Source: Asticcacaulis machinosus
GTDB taxonomy: Bacteria; Pseudomonadota; Alphaproteobacteria; Caulobacterales; Caulobacteraceae
Assembly: GCF_028550435.1 (NCBI RefSeq)
Contig: NZ_JAQQKV010000002.1
Coordinates: forward strand, 62,001-126,000
Direction of reading: 5' to 3'
DNA length: 64,000 bases
In this document: positions 56,883 to 64,000 of the stretch, piece after piece
How the letters are laid out: each line of letters starts with the position of its first letter
How positions within the stretch are numbered: the stretch's first letter is position 1
Made by a program: the position numbers and the translations under genes
The notes under the pieces: model-generated
What the model was told of the DNA's origin: nothing
Databases searched by the model: none
What the model saw: only the letters and a program-made list of their open reading frames with translations

Positions 56883-59267
56883 TTAGCAACACTTCAGGCG
56901 CACAAAGCGATCCTTGCCGGTCACGGATATATTCTGATCATTGACCCTGATCTGGCCGGACAGGCGTGGCAGCCACAGACCCAGTTCGGCATCGCTCTGG
57001 CCCTGAACCCAGAATGCCGGCGCCCGTTTATAATCTGCGATCACAAAGCGCTTGGACAGGCTATCGAGCATAAGTTTATCACCATGCCGCAGATAGCTGC
57101 CATCGGCGATAAACAGGCGCTCAATCGTCTCAGGCGCAGGCTGCGCACCATCCTTATAGGTTACCGACAGCATATAGGCGTCGGTCTGCCACCCCATCAA
57201 GGTCGTGGTGGCGTTGCGGTGCTTGATACTGCCATCAGCTTTGAGGTTGATGTAAACATCCGTGATCCGCCCGTCCCGACGGATACGGGCACCGATCATA
57301 TCCGGCCCGCTTAAGCGTTCGATCTGCGGCACAGGCCCGTCGTCCTGAGGGATAATGGCCGTGATGAATTTTTGCCGCTCTACCTTATCCTGAGGCCGAA
57401 AGGCATAGTAGGTCGTGCGCGTATCCGGGGCATGGTCTTTATAGCCCGACAACTCCTCAAGGCGCATATTCTCCGGATAATCCGTCGGCAGTCCGGCATC
57501 CGGGAACGGCGCGGGAAACAGCGGCCTGACCTGTACCGAAGCCTCACCATTTTTTACGATCAGGTTCTGGCCCTGACGCTTGGTTTCGCCTTCGGTGTGG
57601 AGTTGGAAGGCGAACTGTCCAGGCTCTCGGGCTTTAAGATCATCATAGATAAGGATCACCCCGTCGACCCAAAGAAAATGCCTGAAATTGCGCGCGAAGT
57701 TGGCCGACGTCGGCCCCGTGGCGTCCGCGAACACATAGCGAAGACCTGCCCCATCCAGCATGTTCGGAATCTGCCCCGATAAATGCGAAGAGATATAGGT
57801 ATCCTCAGCCGGCTCGGCCTTACCATTAAACGTGGCGACATTGTGCGCCTGCGTCTGCCGGTAGTATCCGTCATATTCCTTGCGCCCATAGGACGAATTA
57901 CCGGAATCAATCAGCAGGGGCTTGCCCTTATGGAACAGCACAAACGAACCGGCATCGGCATGGCTGTGATTCCACGTATAGCCGGATCTGATAGCCAATA
58001 AGGTCGCATCCGCGTCCCATGACGTCCGAAGCGTCGCCCAGCCCATACCGCGATACCAGGCACTGAGCGGCAGGTCAGGCTGCCGCCCCGCACCGTCCTT
58101 TTCCGTCGCCAGAGGCATCTGCACAAGATAGCGCGGCCGGTAGCGTATATCGACACCATCGCCTGCCGTTGCCGACTGCGTCATGTACCACAGATCCTGC
58201 GGACGCTTTTTACCCGTGAGCCAGTAATTGGCCGCTGTGCGCGAATAGTTCTTGTCGATATTGCCGTCGCCAAAATTGACGTGCAGCAATTTGGTGCGCG
58301 TCGGATAGGCGTTGTGGATCAGGAAATCGACGGATTTTTCCAGCACCGGAATATCGGCAGGTGCCTCTTTGAACATCTCCTGCCAGGCCAGACGGAACTC
58401 CAGATAGGTGCCGACCGCCAGTTCGGCATAGTTCACGCTCTCAAGGTTTCCGCCATCCGCATCAAAGGTCTCAACCTTGGATTCGATGCGGCTGCCCTTA
58501 TAGCTCCACCACTCACTCCCGGCCGTTTCCAGCCGGTCAAGATAGGCCGCAGCGCGAGGATCATCGCGGGAAATAGCGACAAGACCTACCCCGGTGCCGA
58601 ACACAATATGGGCCCACCAGTTATGCCCCATAGTATCGAGCGTATGGATGCGCTGACGGCCATCGATCCAGTCGTTGAACACCGGCGTGACCAGCTTTTG
58701 AATATAGCCTGAGGTCAGTTCGCGCCGTTCAGCCGGCGACAGAGACCCGCGGATCGAGTCATAGATCAGACCGAACATCTCTCCGGAAAAACCCATGCCC
58801 AGATCCGAATTCCATACCGGATCACGCTTCAGGAGCGGCGCATCGGTAACCAGATTTTGTTGCGCACAAAAGGCCCGCAAAACCTCATGCAGTTTCTGGC
58901 TATAGCGTGCCTCTCCGGTCATGCGATAGGCCAGTATCAGCGGCTCCAGCGTATCGGGCAGTCTTCGGCCATCACGGATCAGGTCTTTCAACGGTAAAGC
59001 GACCTGCCGGTCCGCCTCGGCCTTGATCTTTTGCCACTGACCGGCAACTTCTGCGTTATTAGCGATGCGCCCCTTAAACGCACCTATCGCGTCATCGGAA
59101 AAGCTGAGATGAACCGCGCCCGGTTTGACCGTGAAGGTACGCGCTTTGACTTCCACAGCCGGCGCGGTGTCTGCGGCCTGCAAGCTCACCGGCAGAGCGC
59201 CAATAAGCACTGCCGCCACGGAGGTGGATACAATCCATGTGGTCAGCCGGGCGTGCACGCGTCTCAT
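56883..59267 (-). CDS. Heparinase II/III-like polysaccharide lyase
   Basis: A 794-residue exported enzyme with a signal peptide (about 1-31), an (alpha/alpha)6 toroid and a C-terminal beta-sandwich. DTMGHNWWAH (211-220) and NHSHADAGSF (433-442) with DSGNSSY (454-460) match heparinase II/III and alginate lyases, where His/Tyr do beta-elimination of uronic acid residues. The substrate may be a uronan such as alginate or a pectin-like polymer. It lies between a TonB receptor and the 2OG oxygenase, all on the minus strand. Confidence 0.87.
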   Translation of the reverse strand: MRRVHARLTTWIVSTSVAAVLIGALPVSLQAADTAPAVEVKARTFTVKPGAVHLSFSDDAIGAFKGRIANNAEVAGQWQKIKAEADRQVALPLKDLIRDGRRLPDTLEPLILAYRMTGEARYSQKLHEVLRAFCAQQNLVTDAPLLKRDPVWNSDLGMGFSGEMFGLIYDSIRGSLSPAERRELTSGYIQKLVTPVFNDWIDGRQRIHTLDTMGHNWWAHIVFGTGVGLVAISRDDPRAAAYLDRLETAGSEWWSYKGSRIESKVETFDADGGNLESVNYAELAVGTYLEFRLAWQEMFKEAPADIPVLEKSVDFLIHNAYPTRTKLLHVNFGDGNIDKNYSRTAANYWLTGKKRPQDLWYMTQSATAGDGVDIRYRPRYLVQMPLATEKDGAGRQPDLPLSAWYRGMGWATLRTSWDADATLLAIRSGYTWNHSHADAGSFVLFHKGKPLLIDSGNSSYGRKEYDGYYRQTQAHNVATFNGKAEPAEDTYISSHLSGQIPNMLDGAGLRYVFADATGPTSANFARNFRHFLWVDGVILIYDDLKAREPGQFAFQLHTEGETKRQGQNLIVKNGEASVQVRPLFPAPFPDAGLPTDYPENMRLEELSGYKDHAPDTRTTYYAFRPQDKVERQKFITAIIPQDDGPVPQIERLSGPDMIGARIRRDGRITDVYINLKADGSIKHRNATTTLMGWQTDAYMLSVTYKDGAQPAPETIERLFIADGSYLRHGDKLMLDSLSKRFVIADYKRAPAFWVQGQSDAELGLWLPRLSGQIRVNDQNISVTGKDRFVRLKCC

Positions 59268-59320
59268 GAATTTTCCTCACACAGTCATTTTGTAGTTTGC
59301 CGTCATGATAAACAGCGAAA

Positions 59321-59349
59321 GGGCGGTCTGGCCATAGACCTGACCGCCC
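59321..59349 (-). terminator. Hairpin between TonB receptor and heparinase genes
   Basis: GGGCGGTC (59321-59328) and GACCGCCC (59342-59349) around a 13-nt loop; on the minus strand it is followed by only TTT. It may attenuate transcription into the heparinase gene. Confidence 0.5.
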
Positions 59350-59374
59350 AATATCTATGACGCCGTATGTATGG

Positions 59375-62260
59375 CTAGAAATCGTACCTGACCGTCAGCC
59401 AGACCGAACGTGGGGCATTCCGCTTCAGCAGGAAGCCGGAATCCGGCAATTGAGCCACAACGTCATAAAGCTGGACATTGTTCGTCAGGCCGGTCGTGAT
59501 CATGGTGTCGTAGGCCGAAACATACTGGGTATCCAGAGCATTGCGGATATCCAGCATGATGCGCGTCTTCTTGATGCCTTCATACTGAACCGAGATATCC
59601 AGATTGTCCTGCGTCGGCAGCCAGCGGGTGTCGACCGGATTGGTGTTGATTTTACGCTGATCCATCCAGCGATGACGCAGGTTGATGCGGAAGTCGTCCC
59701 ATTTGTAGGAAATCGTATTGCTGACCGTCCACTTGGGCGTACGGCTTAGGATACCGGAGTCAATACGCAATATATCATCAGAGGCACCATTTCCGTTCGC
59801 ACCCGTATTAAGCCAGGTATAGGCTTCGGTCGTTTTGCCGTTAAGGTAGGTAACCGACGCATCCCATGACAGCTTACGCGTCACCTTCCACTTGAACCAG
59901 GATTCAACACCACGGGTAAAATAGGTATTGAAGTTTTCAGGCAGCAGATAGGTTGACACATTGTCCGTATCAACGGCGGTCGGATAGTCGTTGATCGCAA
60001 AGCTCTGATAGAACAGGGTCACCTGCCCGTTGAACTTACTGTCCCCAAACGTATAGGCCGCTTCATGGGATTTCACATAGCCCGTCGGCCCAAGCGGACG
60101 CGCCAGAGTAGCGACTGTCGAATAGCGGTTGATGATCCCCATGGCCGGCTGCTTACCATCCATGTAGCGGTAATAGACCTTGTGCTTAGGATTAAAGTTA
60201 TAGCCCACGGCCGCACTGACATTGACATTGGTGACGTTCTTATCAGCCTCGATGATCTTTGAGACGTTCCTGATCATATAAACATTGTCATAGACCGTCA
60301 GCGGATTGCCATCCAGCCCACCGTTCGCCAGGGAAGCGGCTCCGGCATTGCGGGTATCCCACGTCTCGGAATAGGTTTTGGCACTGATCTGCTGTTGCTT
60401 TACGCTGGCGCTTAAGTCCCAGTGCTCATTCGGCGACCATGAAATACCGATATAGGGTGAAATCTCTACAATCTTCGCCTTCTGGAATACCGTCGTAAAC
60501 AGACCGGAACCGTAAGCCCCCCAGCCGCCGGAATCCGTCAACTGATAGGTGGTGCCGGTATTGGTGACGTAGCGCACATTCAGATTTTCAACCTGACCGT
60601 CGGCCCATGCCGAAACCCCAAGCCCGTTAGCCCAGTTGTTATTCGTCTGTTCGGAGCGGGCGACATAGAGGCCCATATTGATGCTGTAGGTATCCTGACG
60701 GTACGTCGCCGTCAGATTGCCGATCACGTCATCGGATGAGCGCTCATTGTCTTCGGCGCGCGTCAGAAGAACAAGATCGCGGTTAAGACCCTGCGCCGGA
60801 TAAACCGTAGACCCGGTACCGGTCGTTGCCGTGACCGTCCCGCCACGAACATCGACTTCGCGGTTGGGCAGATTATTGGCCACCAGACAGAGACTGTTCG
60901 TGGTCCAGGCTGCGCCCGCAACCACCGGACACGGATTACCGGTGCGGTAGTTTGTCCCAAGCTGTGAGCCGCCTACATTGTTGGCGACCCGCGCCCGCAA
61001 CGCACCGGTCGAGTCATAGAACTCATAATAGCCGGGGGTACGATCCAGATTGTTGATATTCAGGCCATAGCGTTCCCGCGTGGCGGCGGCCGAGCCTATC
61101 GATGACAGGCTCTGAGGCTTATAGGACTGCCCGTCATAAGTGGAGTTCTGAAGCCGCAACGCACCCGTATAGCTCCACGCGCCGTTGGTTTGATGCTCCC
61201 AGCGCAGCCACACCGCATCCTGCTGGTACTGATATCCGGCCGAAGGATCAAGTGAGTGCGTGCCCGGCTTATTATAGTTCGGAACGTTCTGCTTACCGCC
61301 ATTCATAAACAGGTTCACATCGCGCGGGAAACCGGGAATGGCTTCTGAATCTTCATAGCCATAGGCAGGCTGCTGGAAGGTCGTCAGTTCGGCATTGGTA
61401 TCATCAAGGTGCTTGAACGTCACATTGATCGTACCGGAGCCATTTTCACTTTCATAGCTTTTGTACAGATTAAACTTTAACTGACCGCCGTGGTTCAGAT
61501 CCCAGCCCGGATTAACCTGACCATTTGAGCGGCGGTAAAAGCCGCTGGCGCTGTAGCCAAAATCACCCGCCTTATTGAGCCAGCCATAATAACCATCCAC
61601 CTGCTTCCACGACAGATGCAGATCCTCGCCCTCGAAACCGATCTTGGTCTGTATAGACGCGCCGGGACGAACCTTACCGGTGATGTAGTTAAAGGTTGAC
61701 CCAACCGAGGTGGTCACTGCCGTGGCCGATGATCCACCCCGGACGGATTCCACCCGGCTGGTATTCAGGTCAGAGCGGAAGAAATAGCCATCCTGAAACC
61801 CGCTGAATTTGAACGGCACCGTCGGCAAGCCATCTTCCAGAATGGTCGTCCAGAAATAGCCCGATGTGTTCGAGCCCGTGCCGATCGTCATGCCGCGGGT
61901 GAAGACTTCGTTGCGCGCGACCCCGTCGTTGGATTCCACAACCACCCCCGGCATATCGCGGAGCATGTCATCGGCGCTGATTGGTGTGAACTTCGACATA
62001 TCGTCCTCAGTGAGGACCGAATAGGACACGTTGGCCTTCTTCGCCTTGGTATTGGCCAGAACACCGGTCACGATCACGGTTTCAGTGCCATCATCACCCT
62101 CATCCGGTGCCGTCTGTGCCTGAGCCTGAACCGCGGCCTGTGCCGGTTCTTGTGCCAACGCCTGGGTGGACATAAGCCCGACGCCCAAGGCCACCAGCAT
62201 CGCCGGATACGAAATCTGCGCAGTGGCGCAACGCCCGTTACGGGCCTTATCCTTTTCCAT
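59375..62260 (-). CDS. TonB-dependent receptor of the polysaccharide group
   Basis: A 961-residue outer membrane receptor with a signal peptide (cleavage near ALAQE, about 37), the plug motif ETVIVTGVLANTKAKKANVS, and a C-terminal strand ending WLTVRYDF. It is expected to import oligosaccharides using TonB energy. It is large and shows the TonB-box-like ETVIV and a typical oligosaccharide-receptor barrel with many aromatic residues. ATG 62260 with GGAGA upstream is preferred over a start 19 codons earlier. Two operator palindromes sit 79-134 bases upstream. Confidence 0.9.
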   Translation of the reverse strand: MEKDKARNGRCATAQISYPAMLVALGVGLMSTQALAQEPAQAAVQAQAQTAPDEGDDGTETVIVTGVLANTKAKKANVSYSVLTEDDMSKFTPISADDMLRDMPGVVVESNDGVARNEVFTRGMTIGTGSNTSGYFWTTILEDGLPTVPFKFSGFQDGYFFRSDLNTSRVESVRGGSSATAVTTSVGSTFNYITGKVRPGASIQTKIGFEGEDLHLSWKQVDGYYGWLNKAGDFGYSASGFYRRSNGQVNPGWDLNHGGQLKFNLYKSYESENGSGTINVTFKHLDDTNAELTTFQQPAYGYEDSEAIPGFPRDVNLFMNGGKQNVPNYNKPGTHSLDPSAGYQYQQDAVWLRWEHQTNGAWSYTGALRLQNSTYDGQSYKPQSLSSIGSAAATRERYGLNINNLDRTPGYYEFYDSTGALRARVANNVGGSQLGTNYRTGNPCPVVAGAAWTTNSLCLVANNLPNREVDVRGGTVTATTGTGSTVYPAQGLNRDLVLLTRAEDNERSSDDVIGNLTATYRQDTYSINMGLYVARSEQTNNNWANGLGVSAWADGQVENLNVRYVTNTGTTYQLTDSGGWGAYGSGLFTTVFQKAKIVEISPYIGISWSPNEHWDLSASVKQQQISAKTYSETWDTRNAGAASLANGGLDGNPLTVYDNVYMIRNVSKIIEADKNVTNVNVSAAVGYNFNPKHKVYYRYMDGKQPAMGIINRYSTVATLARPLGPTGYVKSHEAAYTFGDSKFNGQVTLFYQSFAINDYPTAVDTDNVSTYLLPENFNTYFTRGVESWFKWKVTRKLSWDASVTYLNGKTTEAYTWLNTGANGNGASDDILRIDSGILSRTPKWTVSNTISYKWDDFRINLRHRWMDQRKINTNPVDTRWLPTQDNLDISVQYEGIKKTRIMLDIRNALDTQYVSAYDTMITTGLTNNVQLYDVVAQLPDSGFLLKRNAPRSVWLTVRYDF

Positions 62261-62338
62261 CTGTTTCTCCCGCCGGCTCTGTAACCCGGCCTGTTGTTTT
62301 AATTGCCTGACCGCCACCCCTTAGAGGCCACCATAAAA

Positions 62339-62394
62339 GTTATCGATAACAAAAAATGGCGTAAAAGGATTTCGATGTTTTGATATCGTTATCA
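62339..62394. promoter_or_regulatory. Two operator palindromes upstream of the TonB receptor
   Basis: GTTATCGATAAC (62339-62350, perfect) and TGATATCGTTATCA (62381-62394, TGATA/TATCA dyad), centres 43 bp apart, close to four helical turns. They match the operator at 54655. The rest of 62261-62569 is AT-rich and holds only the terminator at 62508-62538. Confidence 0.6.
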
Positions 62395-62507
62395 GAAAAT
62401 TTTCCAAACTGTCAAGCCAAACCCGCCCGCACAATCACAACGCCAACCACCGTTTCCAAATTACCACAGCAAGACAGAACTACGCCAATCAATTGAAATC
62501 ATTAAAT

Positions 62508-62538
62508 AAAAAAGGCTGCGACATATGATGCCGCAGCC
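62508..62538 (-). terminator. Terminator of the partial TonB receptor gene
   Basis: On the minus strand GGCTGCG ... CGCAGCC (62538-62532 and 62520-62514) with an 11-nt loop, followed by TTTTTT (62513-62508), just after the stop of the 62570 gene. Confidence 0.88.
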
Positions 62539-62569
62539 CCTGCTCTCAATAAACTAAAACCGCTCGACA

Positions 62570-64000
62570 CTACCCGCCAAACTTATAGCGCACCCCAAGC
62601 GAGAAGTTGCGGCCATTGGCAAAGTGTTGACGCTCAATATTAGTTTCATAACCGAAGGGCTCGCCGACATTGCGGTTAAGCGCCTGATCGGTCAGGTTCA
62701 TAGCATTGAAGCTGACCGCCACCTGATCCGTCAGATTGTAGTTGAGCGACAGATCGAGAATCCCGTACTCACGGATATAACGGCCATCGATCGGATTAAC
62801 CGACGCACCAAACAGAATGGCATCCGAGCGATAGGTGTAGACCAGTCGCGCCGAGAATTTTTCATCCTCATACATGCCGGTCAGGCTGTAATTATGCTTT
62901 GACTGCATCGGCTGAGGCATGATGACAAAGCGCGGTGCAGCGGCGGTACCAAAATTGATCGGCAGGGCCGTATCCACAAAGGTGTAAGACCCGGCAACGC
63001 CGAAATGGCTCCAGATACCTGGCAAGGCATCAAAGAAATACTGGCCTGACAGCTCCACACCCTCAACCCAGCCCGGCTCGGCATTCACCGTGCGCGTCAC
63101 CAGATATTGCGGCGATGCACATCCGGTTGGCGTTACAACGCCGCTGGGTGCCGGAGCGCCCGCAATGGTTTCACAGCCTGCGATGCCGAAGAAAAAGCTG
63201 TCAATTTCCTTACGGAATACGGCCACCGAAGCATAGTTGGTGCTGGAGAAGTATTTTTCCAGCGACAGGTCATAGCTGTCGGCCACCTGCGGCTTCAGAT
63301 CAGGATTGCCTGCACTCCCCGTCCCCAGAGATGAGCTATAGGACAGGGTCGGATTTAGCTGCCCCAGATCCGGACGGGTCAGGCCACGGCCATAACCAAA
63401 CCGCACAAGCAGATCATTGTCGCCCGTCAGATCATAGGTCACATTCAACGAAGGCAGGGTGTTCTTGTAGGACGACGACGCCTCAATGGCAGACGCCCCC
63501 GCACCGGAGCGGAAGAAGCCTTCCGTCTTCACCCAACGCACACCGACATTGCCCTTCAGACGATCACTGAAGAACCCGAACTCACCCATGAGAAAGGCGG
63601 CGGTGGTATCTTCTTCGCTGTAGCGGCGGTTCGCAGTTACCTCAGGCAGTGAAGCCTCTGCCGCAATACCCGCATTGGGGAAACGGTTGCGGACATTATC
63701 GCCTAGCAAGGCGTCGGAATCGAACACCAAGAAGCCGCCGGAATAGCCTGTCTCACCGCGCATGAAATTGCGCGGGGCATTGACCAGCAAGTCCGCCATC
63801 GCCGATCCGTAAATCATATTGGCAGTCGTGCGCACCCCGCCATCCGTCGTCAGGCGTCGGCCGGAGAAGTTATAGGTGCGGTAATCATCCTGCTGATGCG
63901 CAAAGCGAACGCCGAACTTGACGGCTGAGAACGGCCCGGCTTCCGGCATATATTTACCAGAGAAAGCCGCCGCCCAGGCACTGTCGTCCCACTTCTGGTT
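62570..64000 (-). CDS. TonB-dependent receptor (5' truncated by window edge)
   Basis: The C-terminal 476 residues of a TonB receptor; the frame is open through base 64000 (its N-terminus and signal peptide lie outside). Barrel-type repeats are seen with WxEGVELSGQYFFD, TYDLTGDNDLLVRFGYGRGLTRPD and a C-terminal strand ending in LGVRYKFGG. This is a Caulobacter/sphingomonad-type receptor with the RPD-x-GQLNP motif. It lies in the polysaccharide group and may import the same class of substrate as the 59375 receptor. Confidence 0.9.
   Translation of the reverse strand, partial: NQKWDDSAWAAAFSGKYMPEAGPFSAVKFGVRFAHQQDDYRTYNFSGRRLTTDGGVRTTANMIYGSAMADLLVNAPRNFMRGETGYSGGFLVFDSDALLGDNVRNRFPNAGIAAEASLPEVTANRRYSEEDTTAAFLMGEFGFFSDRLKGNVGVRWVKTEGFFRSGAGASAIEASSSYKNTLPSLNVTYDLTGDNDLLVRFGYGRGLTRPDLGQLNPTLSYSSSLGTGSAGNPDLKPQVADSYDLSLEKYFSSTNYASVAVFRKEIDSFFFGIAGCETIAGAPAPSGVVTPTGCASPQYLVTRTVNAEPGWVEGVELSGQYFFDALPGIWSHFGVAGSYTFVDTALPINFGTAAAPRFVIMPQPMQSKHNYSLTGMYEDEKFSARLVYTYRSDAILFGASVNPIDGRYIREYGILDLSLNYNLTDQVAVSFNAMNLTDQALNRNVGEPFGYETNIERQHFANGRNFSLGVRYKFGG

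Noticed and set aside
1-64000. CRISPR arrays, rRNA genes, complete IS elements or replication origin
   Set aside because: No regular direct repeat arrays, no rRNA-like sequence, no transposase frame and no DnaA-box cluster were seen; the repeats found are palindromic and dispersed.

Overview
This window is a stretch of chromosome from an alphaproteobacterium, almost certainly a member of Caulobacteraceae. An Asticcacaulis-like genome is my best guess. The cell-cycle regulator CtrA (1914-2615), its antagonist SciP (23909-24190) and the Caulobacter-type flagellar order fliF-fliG-flbE-fliN-flbD-flhA sit together. CcrM-type GANTC motifs, TonB-dependent receptors and plant-polysaccharide enzymes also fit that family.

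Region 1 (1-10819) holds the 3' end of cheR, an AT-rich Mrr-type endonuclease, ctrA with an unusually GANTC-dense promoter, an arsenic-type group (LMW-phosphatase/ArsR/ArsC), a DUF418 membrane protein, a hemerythrin, a GH28 enzyme, a quinone oxidoreductase and a DUF2075 nuclease/helicase-like protein. Region 2 (10953-31797) is mostly flagellar: fliI-fliJ (coupled to a GH10 xylanase gene), flhA, flbD, fliN, flbE, fliG, fliF, sciP, flgE, flgD, fliK, flgK and flgL. The fliK/flgK divergent region carries two facing sigma-54 promoters and a cluster of palindromes that look like FlbD (ftr) sites. Region 3 (31869-40680) is housekeeping and miscellany: an acyltransferase, mnmA, an HxlR regulator, a secreted protein behind a perfect CtrA box, a DegT-like aminotransferase, a beta-propeller protein, an Lrp regulator, a glycosyltransferase and tRNA-Met.

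Region 4 (41283-54493) is the most interesting part. It is a 12-gene, same-strand island that looks like an organosulfur uptake and desulfurization system. It has two cytoplasmic proteins with the Cys-His-Arg signature of the desulfinase DszB, two flavin-dependent (SsuD/LLM) monooxygenases and a nitroreductase-fold flavoprotein. It also has a class II aldolase, a TonB-dependent receptor, a lipoprotein binding protein, an MFS carrier, and an ABC transporter with two permeases and one ATPase. Region 5 (54702-64000) is a polysaccharide utilization group: a beta-helix hydrolase, a 2OG-Fe(II) oxygenase, a heparinase II/III-like lyase and two TonB receptors, with shared TGATAnCGnTATCA operators.

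Four families of dispersed palindromic repeats run through the window. One copy is translated in frame inside an ABC permease gene, another supplies a protein C-terminus, and a third separates fliG from flbE and supplies the flbE ribosome binding site. Family assignments come from sequence reading and memory only; no database search was run.
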